Shown piece by piece: positions 24,915-33,550 of a stretch of DNA of 64,000 bases (positions within the stretch are counted from its first letter, which is position 1; each line of letters begins with the position of its first letter). The position numbers and the translations under genes were made by a program. Under the pieces are notes generated by a model. That model ran no database searches. It had not been told where the DNA came from and saw only the letters and a program-made list of their open reading frames with translations. The stretch is from Cohaesibacter sp. ES.047 (GTDB lineage: Bacteria > Pseudomonadota > Alphaproteobacteria > Rhizobiales > Cohaesibacteraceae), in NCBI RefSeq assembly GCF_900215505.1, contig NZ_LT907844.1:4108001-4172000 (forward strand), written 5' to 3'.

Positions 24915-26002
24915 ATGTCTGCCGCTTTGATTCTTAGCGATGCTTTTGACGCCGATAGTTTGCGCCGTCTTGCCAAAGGATGCCGCAATGCCAAACAGAG
25001 CCGCCGCCTACTGGCCATTGCGGCTGTCTATGACGGCATGAACCGTGCTGATGCCGCCAAAGTCGGCGGTATGGACCGCCAGACTTTGCGAGATTGGGTT
25101 CTTCGCTTCAATGAGCAAGGCACCGATGGTCTTGTCGACATCAAAGCAACCGGCGCTCCCATGCGCTTGAGCCCAGAACAGCTCGAAGAGTTTGTTGCTA
25201 TCGTTGAAACCGGTCCTGATCCTGAGAAGGACGGCGTCTCTGTCTGGCGTAGCCAGGATCTGGTGCGTGTGATCCAAGAGCGGTTTGGGGTCTCCTACAA
25301 GGAACGTGGAGTACGGGATCTTTTGCGCCGCATGGGGTATGTGCGCATATCTGGTCGACCTCAACATCCAGAACAAAAGCCTGAAGTCATTGATGCTTTC
25401 AAAAAAACTTCTCCGCAACGTTGGCAGCGCATGTAGGCCATTTGCCAAAGAACAAGCCCATCGAGATTTGGTGGCAAGATGAGGCTAGGCTTGGTCAGAA
25501 GAATGGACTGGCCCGACTATGGGCAAAAAAGGGAACCAGACCACGTCTGCCAGCCGATCAGCGATATAAAAATGCCTATCTGTTCGGTGCAATATGTCCA
25601 GCGCGTGGCGTTGGCGCGGGATTGATGATGCCTTTTGCAAATACACAGGCCATGCAAATGCACCTCGAAGAAGTCTCAAGGACAGTGGCGCGCGGCGCTC
25701 ATGCCGTGGTGCTGATGGATCGTGCCGGATGGCATACGACAAGCAGACTCAACGTGCCCAAGAATATCACCATCCTCCTGTTGCCTTCCAAATCACCGGA
25801 ACTGAACCCAGTTGAGAATATTTGGCAGTATCTGCGCGGTACCTTCCTGTCCAATCGGGTCTTCGAAGACTATGCCGCCATTCTTGATGCTGGTTGCCAA
25901 GCATGGAAGAGCCTCTCCGCCAACCCAACCATCATCCATTCAATAGGTATGAGAAAATGGGCTCAAGAAGGTCAGAATTATACCAAGGGCGTGAAGTTCT
26001 GA
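24915..26002 (+). CDS. IS630-family transposase, copy 1 (OrfAB by -1 frameshift)
   Basis: OrfA (24915-25436) begins MSAALILSDAFDADSLRRLA with AAAGGAG upstream and contains a helix-turn-helix (RADAAKVGGMDRQTLRDWVL). OrfB in the -1 frame carries the DDE catalytic core: WWQDEARLGQKN, VVLMDRAGWHTT and LLPSKSPELNPVENIWQYL. A run of seven A at 25401-25407 lies in the overlap and would join them as FKKNFSATLAAHVGHLPK, the usual IS630 layout. In copy 1 the native stop was removed by the nested insertion, so OrfB gains seven foreign residues (YTKGVKF) and ends at 26002. Confidence 0.85.
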
Positions 26003-27141
26003 CTCTTTAGGGATTCCATTTTTAGCACTGGCGTGATTCAACATGGCAAAGGAGATTTTGCCATGTCTGCCGCTTTGATTCTTAGCGATGCTTTTGACGC
26101 CGATAGTTTGCGCCGTCTTGCCAAAGGATGCCGCAATGCCAAACAGAGCCGCCGCCTACTGGCCATTGCGGCTGTCTATGACGGCATGAACCGTGCTGAT
26201 GCCGCCAAAGTCGGCGGTATGGACCGCCAGACTTTGCGAGATTGGGTTCTTCGCTTCAATGAGCAAGGCACCGATGGTCTTGTCGACATCAAAGCAACCG
26301 GCGCTCCCATGCGCTTGAGCCCAGAACAGCTCGAAGAGTTTGTTGCTATCGTTGAAACCGGTCCTGATCCTGAGAAGGACGGCGTCTCTGTCTGGCGTAG
26401 CCAGGATCTGGTGCGTGTGATCCAAGAGCGGTTTGGGGTCTCCTACAAGGAACGTGGAGTACGGGATCTTTTGCGCCGCATGGGGTATGTGCGCATATCT
26501 GGTCGACCTCAACATCCAGAACAAAAGCCTGAAGTCATTGATGCTTTCAAAAAAACTTCTCCGCAACGTTGGCAGCGCATGTAGGCCATTTGCCAAAGAA
26601 CAAGCCCATCGAGATTTGGTGGCAAGATGAGGCTAGGCTTGGTCAGAAGAATGGACTGGCCCGACTATGGGCAAAAAAGGGAACCAGACCACGTCTGCCA
26701 GCCGATCAGCGATATAAAAATGCCTATCTGTTCGGTGCAATATGTCCAGCGCGTGGCGTTGGCGCGGGATTGATGATGCCTTTTGCAAATACACAGGCCA
26801 TGCAAATGCACCTCGAAGAAGTCTCAAGGACAGTGGCGCGCGGCGCTCATGCCGTGGTGCTGATGGATCGTGCCGGATGGCATACGACAAGCAGACTCAA
26901 CGTGCCCAAGAATATCACCATCCTCCTGTTGCCTTCCAAATCACCGGAACTGAACCCAGTTGAGAATATTTGGCAGTATCTGCGCGGTACCTTCCTGTCC
27001 AATCGGGTCTTCGAAGACTATGCCGCCATTCTTGATGCTGGTTGCCAAGCATGGAAGAGCCTCTCCGCCAACCCAACCATCATCCATTCAATAGGTATGA
27101 GAAAATGGGCTCAAGAAGGTCAGAATTAAATGCCGTTGGTA
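25981..27141 (+). mobile_element. IS630-family element, copy 2, nested in copy 1
   Basis: This is a complete 1161-bp copy, apparently identical in its protein products to copies 1 and 3. It lies in the same orientation inside the right terminal repeat of copy 1. TTA flanks it at 25978-25980 and 27142-27144, and the last 13 bp of copy 1 continue at 27145. The exact duplication explains the otherwise puzzling repeat of TAAATGCCGTTGGTAT at 27126-27157. Confidence 0.88.
26063..27129 (+). CDS. IS630-family transposase, copy 2 (OrfAB by -1 frameshift)
   Basis: OrfA is 26063-26584 and OrfB ends at the native TAA at 27129 (final residues WAQEGQN). The slippery A7 run is at 26549-26555. All catalytic segments (QDEARLG, MDRAGWH, SPELNPVEN) are intact, so this copy is probably functional and could act on the other two. 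The annotated span assumes the -1 frameshift product of about 355 aa. Confidence 0.85.
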
Positions 27142-27289
27142 TTAAATGCCGTTGGTATTAGGAGCCTCGTGCGAGTTAATGTGCTAAATATAATCATGCG
27201 CAACGAATTGTCCAAGAGTGTGTTCTGTTATTGCTACATAGCAAAAATATTGAACGTATCTCCAGCCCAGTGGTTTCCGCCTTCCCCCC

Positions 27290-28129
27290 CTACTCCCCAT
27301 ACAGCGCCTGAAAACTGGCGTCGTATTTCTTGCGCAGCTCGGCATCATATTTGCCCGAACTGGGGTTGATGCGCGGATCCGCGCCCAGATTTTCAAGCTG
27401 CTCTTTGGAGAAGTGCGACGAGGCCCCGGCATCGTTGCCGCCAAGCGGAATGCCGCGCTCTTTTGCCAGCCCCTGCACCGCACGGATGATCATCACGCCC
27501 GGTGCCGTTTCGGCCATCCCTTGGAAAAAGGCCCCTGCCCCTTCGGGCAGTTTGAGGGTTTGTGCGATGTTTCCCGCCACGGCCTCGGCGTCGTTGATGG
27601 CCTTTTCCGCCACCTTGGCATCACCGCCCAACATGTTGGCCAGAGTGTCCATCTCCTTCTTGGGGTCATAGGCCGGTGCAATCAGCCCTTGGGCCACCGG
27701 ATCACCAAAGGTGTCATTGATGAAATTCTGGAACACATCCGGCGCAATGCCGTGTTTGAGCGCCGCCGACTTGGCCGCATTGAGGATCGGATCGTCCTTT
27801 TCCTCGAAATAGTCTTTCAGTTCATCGCTCGGGCTATAGTCATACCCGGTGATGTCCTCGGGCAGAACCGGCTTGGCGTCACTGATGCCAGCCATGAGCT
27901 TGTCGATGGTTTCCTGATCGGTTTCGCCGTGAAAGGCCTCATCAAGCCCCTCAGGGCGATAGAGGCCTGTCGAGTCCCCGCCATGCTCTTCCTGTCCGGA
28001 AACGCCCTCAGCGCCTTCTCCTGCCCCATTGGCGGCCTCTTCGCCCCCGTTGCCTGCGTTTCCGTTGCCAGTGCCATCTTCGGCGGAATAAAGGATTGTG
28101 GGCGAATAGGTGGTCATCAGATGCGTCAT
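27290..28129 (-). CDS. Phage scaffolding protein (gp9 position)
   Basis: This 279-aa protein has an acidic, Gly/Ala/Glu-rich N-terminal tail (GNGNAGNGGEEAANGAGEGA), then helical segments such as SPSDELKDYFEEKDDPIL and LPEGAGAFFQGMAE, and a short basic C-terminus ending ALYGE. Acidic, low-complexity, helical proteins between portal and capsid are typical scaffolds that shape the procapsid. An in-frame ATG at 28117 is a second possible start. The gap 27161-27289 between it and the IS shows no gene. Confidence 0.72.
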   Translation of the reverse strand: MTHLMTTYSPTILYSAEDGTGNGNAGNGGEEAANGAGEGAEGVSGQEEHGGDSTGLYRPEGLDEAFHGETDQETIDKLMAGISDAKPVLPEDITGYDYSPSDELKDYFEEKDDPILNAAKSAALKHGIAPDVFQNFINDTFGDPVAQGLIAPAYDPKKEMDTLANMLGGDAKVAEKAINDAEAVAGNIAQTLKLPEGAGAFFQGMAETAPGVMIIRAVQGLAKERGIPLGGNDAGASSHFSKEQLENLGADPRINPSSGKYDAELRKKYDASFQALYGE

Positions 28130-28524
28130 GCTGCGTCTCCTTTGTCTGATGGATCGAACCCGACGGCTGCCAGGTCAGTGAGTAGTGCGTGGACGACGGT
28201 GTTCTGACCGTCCCTGTAGGCGGCCATAACGCCGACCTGATCGGCTGACAGGCCTGCCTGTGCGAAATTGACGGGTGGCCGCCCCAGCGTGCCTGCGATC
28301 ATGTGATCAAGGACACGCCGCCCCTCGGGTGTCGCGAAGATAGCAAGCAGGTCGTGGCGATAGCTATTAGCTATAGCCTCTCGCCGCGCCTGATCTTCCT
28401 TGGCCAGCTTCTTGCGCTCCGGATGGCCAAAGGTGCCCATGAGGTTGTCCAGCGCTTCCCAGCTGTGGTCGCCTTGCAAATTGCCGATCATGTCCTGTAG
28501 CTGCATCCCGGTTTGCGACATCAT
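28126..28524 (-). CDS. Phage protein between portal and scaffold, Bbp19-like
   Basis: This 132-aa protein starts MMSQTGMQLQDMIGNLQGDH. The segment LLAIFATPEGRRVLDHMIAG is like the core of Bbp19-type phage proteins found in the same place, whose role is not clear to me. Start and stop each overlap the neighbouring genes by 4 bp (ATGA), so it belongs to the packaging and head operon. Confidence 0.65.
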   Translation of the reverse strand: MMSQTGMQLQDMIGNLQGDHSWEALDNLMGTFGHPERKKLAKEDQARREAIANSYRHDLLAIFATPEGRRVLDHMIAGTLGRPPVNFAQAGLSADQVGVMAAYRDGQNTVVHALLTDLAAVGFDPSDKGDAA

Positions 28525-30125
28525 GTCCCCTCGGTGGTTGGTTCTCCGGCTGCCATGGCTTGCGCGGCCATTGCGGCCATATTGGCCTCGGCTTCCTGCT
28601 CGGCCATTTCGGCCCGTTCCTTGGCGGTGATGATGAATTGCGAGGGCACGCCCAGCTCATGGCCAATATGCTCAAGCGCATCCTGAAGCCGCGCGACCGA
28701 CGGTGCACCGTCCTGCAGGATGGCCAGAACCATGTCGATCCATTGCACGATCTTCTCCAGCCGCTCCGCCGCGCGGGCCGTAGCCAATGGCGAGGAGATT
28801 TTGACCTTCACCAAAACCTGATCGATTGGAATGGCATTGGGGATCAGCCCCTTGTTGTAGGCGATCTCGATCAGGCGGCGCGCCAGGGGCACGATGATTT
28901 CATAGACCAGACGGCCAAACGCGCCCGTATGGTCCGATGCGAGCCTTTTGACCCTTTGCAGGATCTCGGTCGCAGAACGCACCGAGGCCCCGTCTGGTGG
29001 CAGGCTCTGATCCATGAGAGCGGCCTGCACGGCCATGCGAAGGTCATTGAGGATGATGTTGTTGGTATCCAGATTGGGATCCTGCATTCGGTTGATGGTC
29101 GGTCCAAGCACCCCGCCGTTGCGGGCCACGCGCCAGATCGCACCGGATTCGATGGCGCTTTGATCTGGGTTGAAGACGCCATCATCAACGGCGGTCCAAA
29201 TGCCCATCAGGGCAATGGCCGCCGCTTGCAGGGTGAGACTTTGCGCCGTGTTCAGCGTCTTAATGGACGGCATGGCCAGCATGATCGGGCCTCGCCCGAA
29301 TGTTTCGCCCGGAACGCGGAAATAGCGAGGGGTTAGCCAAGGATTGGTCAAGGTCTCTTGCCGGCGGATGATCACATCATCGCAATCCACCCATGTGACC
29401 GTGACCCACTTCTTTGCCTTCTTGTCAAAGGTGGTGGCAACGCGGAGCAGCAGTTCATGGTCCTTGTTGTCTTCCAGCTTGGCCTTGAGATTGGGGCCGA
29501 ATTTCTCGTGCTCTTCCCAGAATTCGTCGCGGATTTCCCAACTGTTCCATTTGCGATCCCAGAAGATCCCCGCGACGTCGCCGTATGGGCCGGACAACAG
29601 CCGCAATTCATCAATTGGCACGGTGATAAACCGCGCCGGCCTGTCTGTGTCCTCGCCTTCAGGGATATACATCGCGCCGGTCGAGGCGGCCAAATCCAGC
29701 GCCATTTCATGAAACGCAAGATCGAATTCGCCATTGCTGGCCATGCCGGTGATAACGGACGTTGTCGTTTCCAGATGAGGCCGCAGCTCGGTCTTGACCT
29801 CCTCGGACAGGATGTCACCGGGCGCAAGGCGGAACATTTCCTCTGAAACAAAATCCTGCCAGAGACGACCGGCAAATCGAAAGGATCCGACAATGGCGGT
29901 CTGGTCAAAGGCCTTGTTGACGCGCTTCTGTCCCTTGCCGTCAGACGATCCTTTCCGGTAGGGGATGGCATAATCAAAGGCTTCATCCAGCAGGGGCTTG
30001 AATTGGATATATTCCTTGTTTGCCCGCTCATACTGGCGCTTCAGCTTGGTGATGGTCGCCCCGTCGCCCGACGCCTTGTCAGGTTTGGGTGGCTCTATGG
30101 CTGGCTTTTTTCTGGATTTGGCCAT
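28521..30125 (-). CDS. Portal protein (head-tail connector, gp8-like)
   Basis: This 534-aa protein matches T7-type portals in length (about 535 aa) and pattern: LKRQYERANKEYIQFKPLLD near the N-terminus, FRFAGRLWQDFVSEEM, FYFRV-like TPRYFRVPGETFGRGPIMLA, and MAVQAALMDQSLPPDGASVR toward the C-terminus. Twelve copies form the ring through which DNA is packaged and ejected. The N-terminus is Lys- and Pro-rich. Confidence 0.85.
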   Translation of the reverse strand: MAKSRKKPAIEPPKPDKASGDGATITKLKRQYERANKEYIQFKPLLDEAFDYAIPYRKGSSDGKGQKRVNKAFDQTAIVGSFRFAGRLWQDFVSEEMFRLAPGDILSEEVKTELRPHLETTTSVITGMASNGEFDLAFHEMALDLAASTGAMYIPEGEDTDRPARFITVPIDELRLLSGPYGDVAGIFWDRKWNSWEIRDEFWEEHEKFGPNLKAKLEDNKDHELLLRVATTFDKKAKKWVTVTWVDCDDVIIRRQETLTNPWLTPRYFRVPGETFGRGPIMLAMPSIKTLNTAQSLTLQAAAIALMGIWTAVDDGVFNPDQSAIESGAIWRVARNGGVLGPTINRMQDPNLDTNNIILNDLRMAVQAALMDQSLPPDGASVRSATEILQRVKRLASDHTGAFGRLVYEIIVPLARRLIEIAYNKGLIPNAIPIDQVLVKVKISSPLATARAAERLEKIVQWIDMVLAILQDGAPSVARLQDALEHIGHELGVPSQFIITAKERAEMAEQEAEANMAAMAAQAMAAGEPTTEGT

Positions 30126-30128
30126 GGT

Positions 30129-30344
30129 TCAGCCCAGCGTGCTTTGGCCGCCGGACGTGCCGATAAAGGTCAACAGCCGGTTGCCCATGGCAGACCGCCC
30201 ACCCCCCTTGGCCTTTGCCTTGGTCTGGTCGACTTCAGAGGAGGCCTTGGCCAGCGCCGCGATTTGCTTGTTCTGGTTTTCCTTTGCGATCTTCTTTTGC
30301 AGTGCCACTGCGCCGTTGTCGCCGCCCCCGAATAGTCCTGACAT
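30129..30344 (-). CDS. Small phage protein beside portal
   Basis: The best start is the ATG at 30344 (MSGLFGGGDNGAVALQKKIA), giving 71 aa. The protein is basic, with KAKAKGGGRSAMGNRLLTFI and a GQSTLG end. Proteins of this kind, with a Gly-rich tip and an alpha-helical middle, are common next to podovirus portals but have no known role that I can name. It overlaps the C-terminal end of the GNAT-like gene by about 110 bp. Confidence 0.6.
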   Translation of the reverse strand: MSGLFGGGDNGAVALQKKIAKENQNKQIAALAKASSEVDQTKAKAKGGGRSAMGNRLLTFIGTSGGQSTLG

Positions 30345-30717
30345 ACCGCCAAATCTCCACGCCTTGAAAGGTGTCATGCAGGGAAAAACCACAGAGGCGG
30401 GCAATGCGAGCTCCGGCTTTTGTGGCAATCCTGACTTCGATTTCAGCATAGGGCGCGCGCTGCAAGGTCAACCGTATGGCGCGGACAATGAGCTTGAGGT
30501 GGTGGCTGGCGGCAGGACGGGCCAGAAACCATGCCTCGGCGATGCCATCCCCGCGCAGCCAAAGGCCCGCCACGATCACGGCCTCGCCATCATCGCCCCG
30601 CAAGGCCCATGTATCGGACATGGCTCTCTGGGCCTTCAGACACTGCCAGACGATGGATTGGCAGCGGCCAACACAGCAGGCAATGTCATAATTGGACGCG
30701 GGACTGACGATCTTCAT
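30235..30717 (-). CDS. Phage GNAT-like acyltransferase-fold protein
   Basis: This 160-aa protein includes YDIACCVGRCQSI, GDGIAEAWFLARP, HHLKLIVRAIRLTLQ and ARIARLCGFSLHDTF, the order of strands and helices seen in GNAT-like head proteins of podoviruses. The GFS...G segment is where GNAT proteins bind acyl-CoA, but catalytic activity is not established for these phage proteins. Its start overlaps the terminase stop by 4 bp. The last 35 residues are basic and low-complexity, and overlap the next gene. Confidence 0.65.
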   Translation of the reverse strand: MKIVSPASNYDIACCVGRCQSIVWQCLKAQRAMSDTWALRGDDGEAVIVAGLWLRGDGIAEAWFLARPAASHHLKLIVRAIRLTLQRAPYAEIEVRIATKAGARIARLCGFSLHDTFQGVEIWRYVRTIRGRRQRRSGTAKEDRKGKPEQANRGAGQGLL

Positions 30718-32291
30718 GCATATTTGTGCGGATCAAACGTCCGCCCCCCTTTGCCAGTGGACTGGGAGGCTCTGCTTTGGCCGTGGTTTCGCGATCCCAT
30801 GCCCGTCACGGATGGCCGGCCACGATAGCCAAGCACCAGATATTGAAGCCCGTCATGCGGGTGGGAATATTCGTTCTTGTCCGGTTGAAGCGCGAACTTC
30901 TCGGAGCCGGTCGAGAGCTTCTTGAAACGATAACCCGACATGAAGCCGCGGATCAGGATCCGGCAATGGGGCGATACCAAAAGCCGCGGGGATTGCCCGT
31001 CGATGAACTTGGTCAACTCGCCTTCCACGGCGCCAAGCCTCAGGCCCAGTTCGTTGGAGCCATTGGCGGGAATGAGGATCGGCATGCCCAGGGCCACTTG
31101 CATGGTTTCGAGCCATGACTGTTCGCCCCCTTCCCGATCGGCCCCATATTGGCAGGCTGGATCAGCCCAGGGCCGAATGTCGCTGCACATGGGATAGCGG
31201 CGCTCGAGAAGATCAAGCAGCATTTCCGAGAAGCGCGCGGCACCATAGCCCTGCCCCGGAACCAGTTCGTCAAGAATCCGGATTTGACCATTTGGCATCG
31301 GTTGCCCGAGGATCGCCGCCGGATTGAGCGCCGCATCCATCCCGATCAACAGCGGCAGGCCTTCGACTGGATCCAGTTTCTTGGCGGCGACATGACGGGT
31401 CTGGTCAAAGCTGCGATAGACCGGCAGGCCCTCACGGCTATAGCCATATTCGTTGTGCACCATGCGGCGCACATACCAATCGGGTTCGGCTTCCGCGATT
31501 TTCGAGTAATAGTCCGGCTCAAGCCGGCTCAGGTTCTCGGCATTGGGCGAAAGGCCCGATGGTTGCCGGTACAGCCGTCTGTGTGGCGCGATATTTTCAA
31601 CCAGATCCTCATAGGTCCAGTTGTCCATGTCCGGGGCGTTATAGTCACCGAGGATGGTCCGAACGCGCTGGGCACTCGGGTCTGCCAGATCTTCCTTCTT
31701 GGGATAGCGCCCCGTGCGCTGCTCCATATAGCGCAACACGTTGCTGGCGAGCGTATCAGCCTCATTCATCCAGCCGCCCGAGATCTCGAGCCCGCGAAGG
31801 ATGTCCTCAATCGAGGCATCCCCGATGCCAAGGAACATGGTTTCCGCTTCGACCTTGAGCCCGCTTGGCAAACGCCATCTCAGCGTATGCGTTGCCGGCC
31901 TGTCGTTGCCGCCCGTCCAGCTCGACCCGGGATAGTCCTTCGAGAACCATTGCTTCCAGCTGTTCAGCACGGTGCGCTCAGCATCGCGAAAGCTGGTCCG
32001 GACCACAACAAACCGGTCACGGATCCAGCCATCCTTACACGGCGGCATCCTTGCGGCCGCCAGCACACGGGCAAAGACGCAAGAGACCGTCTTGCCGCCC
32101 CCAACGGGGCCCATGATGAACTTGGACATGATGTCATCACGGATGAAGGCACTGGACACAGGTCCGGCCGGCTTGAAGTGGTAGGGATCGAAATCTTCGT
32201 CTTTCTCGTACTGCTGAACAAGCTTGCGAATATCGACATTGTCCGGAGCGACAAGATTGGCTTCGCTTTTGCCTGGGAATTGATAGCTCAT
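30714..32291 (-). CDS. terL: Terminase large subunit
   Basis: This 525-aa protein has an ATPase domain with Walker A GPVGGGKT (about residue 61-68) after the arginine-rich-free N-terminal part, a Walker B-like ISGGWMNEADTL, and the nuclease half beginning around PLLIGMDAALNPAAILGQ, where the Asp is a likely metal ligand. The family powers DNA packaging and cuts the concatemer. Gene order (small terminase candidate upstream, portal downstream) supports the call. Confidence 0.88.
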   Translation of the reverse strand: MSYQFPGKSEANLVAPDNVDIRKLVQQYEKDEDFDPYHFKPAGPVSSAFIRDDIMSKFIMGPVGGGKTVSCVFARVLAAARMPPCKDGWIRDRFVVVRTSFRDAERTVLNSWKQWFSKDYPGSSWTGGNDRPATHTLRWRLPSGLKVEAETMFLGIGDASIEDILRGLEISGGWMNEADTLASNVLRYMEQRTGRYPKKEDLADPSAQRVRTILGDYNAPDMDNWTYEDLVENIAPHRRLYRQPSGLSPNAENLSRLEPDYYSKIAEAEPDWYVRRMVHNEYGYSREGLPVYRSFDQTRHVAAKKLDPVEGLPLLIGMDAALNPAAILGQPMPNGQIRILDELVPGQGYGAARFSEMLLDLLERRYPMCSDIRPWADPACQYGADREGGEQSWLETMQVALGMPILIPANGSNELGLRLGAVEGELTKFIDGQSPRLLVSPHCRILIRGFMSGYRFKKLSTGSEKFALQPDKNEYSHPHDGLQYLVLGYRGRPSVTGMGSRNHGQSRASQSTGKGGRTFDPHKYA

Positions 32292-32602
32292 CCCCTCACC
32301 CCCTCCATGGCACTTTGGTTTGGGCCAATCCCCAACCCCCGACCTATGGCCCCGAAAAACGCGACATTTTCAAAATCTCCCGATCCAAAATCGGAAACGG
32401 TGTGGCCCGCCATACCCCTATATGGGGGGGTGGGGGGTGCTTCGGGGGAAGGCTCGCCCGCTGACCGGCCTTCCCGTGCCCCTGATGATCGAGCAAGCAT
32501 ACCCAAGGACGAGGGGAAATTTTTCTCGGAGGGGTCTTCAAAATGTGCCGGTCCCCCATCAATGGCACCGGCTTCCTTCTGATAATCTATCAGTAGGCAC
32601 AT
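32288..32602 (-). CDS. Hypothetical protein coupled between the terminase genes
   Basis: This 104-aa reading frame has AGGGGGAA 6 bases before its ATG, starts 3 bases after the small terminase stop and overlaps the large terminase start by 4 bp. The sequence is Pro/Gly/Ser-rich (EPSPEAPPTPPYRG) and matches no family that I know. The junctions argue for real translation, perhaps mainly to couple the two terminase genes, while the composition argues for caution. Confidence 0.45.
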   Translation of the reverse strand: MCLLIDYQKEAGAIDGGPAHFEDPSEKNFPSSLGMLARSSGAREGRSAGEPSPEAPPTPPYRGMAGHTVSDFGSGDFENVAFFGAIGRGLGIGPNQSAMEGVRG

Positions 32603-32605
32603 TTG

Positions 32606-33235
32606 CTATTCCCCCTTGTCTTTCAATGACTTGGCTACTTCATGAGACATGGAGCCGTGAGACATGCTGCTTTCATTATCGCTAAGCGATTGATTTTGTT
32701 GACTTTGATCTTCGAGCGCCTGACCGATCGAAAGACTGTCCTCATTCGCCTGGTCAACACCGGATTGACTGCCATCGCCCAGGTCGATGAACAGCATTGG
32801 CAGTCGTTCATCGTTGTTCTCGGTCTGCAATGGCTTCTTGCCGTACATGTAGGGCGTCACCTGATCGGCCACCTTGGTCTGCATCGCGACGATCTCTGCA
32901 ATGGATGGCACACCGTTCAACGTTCCTGCCCGATAGGCTTCCTGAGCCTTATCCGCCTCGATGCCTTGCGTCTTTGCCTGCATGACCACGAACCAATGAT
33001 GCAGGTCGAGCGGATGACTGGACAGGATCTCGCCCTGGAACAACAGCGGATCCCGAAAGCCTTTGGACTGGTAGAGCTTGCCAATCGCCTCGGTTTTCTT
33101 GTTGATCGCGCCCTTTGGCCTGCCCGGACCACGACTTTCCACCCGCGCAGCCGGGAAAACCGCCGTCGGCGTGCTCTCACACCCGTCTATTTTGCCGGTT
33201 TGAAGCAGGTCCAGTTGTTCGATATCGTCAGTCAT
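32606..33235 (-). CDS. Probable terminase small subunit
   Basis: This 209-aa protein is placed directly upstream of terL. It contains RGPGRPKGAINKKTEAIGKL (residues about 34-53), an AT-hook-like basic segment followed by a helix, seen in small terminase subunits and their relatives. The C-terminal 60 residues are Ser/Gln/Asp-rich. The small subunit recognises the packaging site. The repeat array lies just upstream and could contain that site. The call rests on position and the basic motif. Confidence 0.6.
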   Translation of the reverse strand: MTDDIEQLDLLQTGKIDGCESTPTAVFPAARVESRGPGRPKGAINKKTEAIGKLYQSKGFRDPLLFQGEILSSHPLDLHHWFVVMQAKTQGIEADKAQEAYRAGTLNGVPSIAEIVAMQTKVADQVTPYMYGKKPLQTENNDERLPMLFIDLGDGSQSGVDQANEDSLSIGQALEDQSQQNQSLSDNESSMSHGSMSHEVAKSLKDKGE

Positions 33236-33294
33236 GTCTCTGATTTATCTCGATATTTTATTCAAACGAGCAGACCGCAGAGCGGATCTTGTGA

Positions 33295-33550
33295 GTGTCC
33301 GGGGACACCTGAATGCCTTGGTGTCCCCGCAAGTGTCCCCGCAATTTATCAATGAACCCAGATACTTAACTCTATAGTTCCACTAGGGACACTAGGGACA
33401 CCAATATCTCTATACGTGCGCGCGCGTGTGTTACGTGAGGACTGTTTTGGTGTCCCTAGTGGAACCGTCGCCTAACCCTCTGATTTCATGTTGAAATGTC
33501 GGGGACACCAAGGATTTCCAAGTGTCCCCGGTGTCCCCCAAAGTGTCCCC
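33295..33550. repeat. Array of GGGGACAC / GTGTCCCC repeats (candidate origin or packaging site)
   Basis: About ten copies of (G)GGGACAC or its complement lie in 256 bp, at 33295 and 33303 (a palindromic pair), 33321, 33333, 33386, 33395, 33449, 33501, 33522, 33531 and 33543. Two copies with CTAG spacers at 33381-33402 are mirrored at 33449-33461, around an alternating CGTGCGCGCGCGTGTG stretch. The 617-bp region 33236-33852 between the small terminase candidate and the toxin gene holds no other gene. Iterated sites beside a P-loop ATPase suggest a replication origin; a pac site is the alternative. Confidence 0.6.

Larger units (their letters stand above)
24833..27157 (+). mobile_element. IS630-family element, copy 1, interrupted by copy 2
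   Basis: Copy 1 runs from the left terminal repeat (TACCAAGGGCGTGAAGTTCT) at 24833 to 25980 and resumes at 27145-27157, in total 1161 bp, the same length as the other copies. The right terminal repeat, read inwards, begins TACCAACGGCATTTAATTCT. Flanking TTA occurs at 24830-24832 and 27158-27160, consistent with a 3-bp target duplication. IS630 elements normally duplicate TA, and the element ends are themselves TA here, so the boundary may be defined either way. Insertion destroyed ietS. Confidence 0.88.

Noticed and set aside
24833-27157. The tandem IS copies as an assembly duplication
   Set aside because: The second copy sits at a precise site in the terminal repeat with its own flanking TTA duplication, and the 13-bp remainder of copy 1 is present. 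A collapse or duplication error would not create this.
31149-32582. Long plus-strand open frame opposite the large terminase gene
   Set aside because: The terminase on the minus strand has clear motifs; the antisense frame is a high-GC composition artefact.
33295-33550. CRISPR array
   Set aside because: The repeated unit is only 8 bp, occurs on both strands and has irregular spacing; no cas genes are near.
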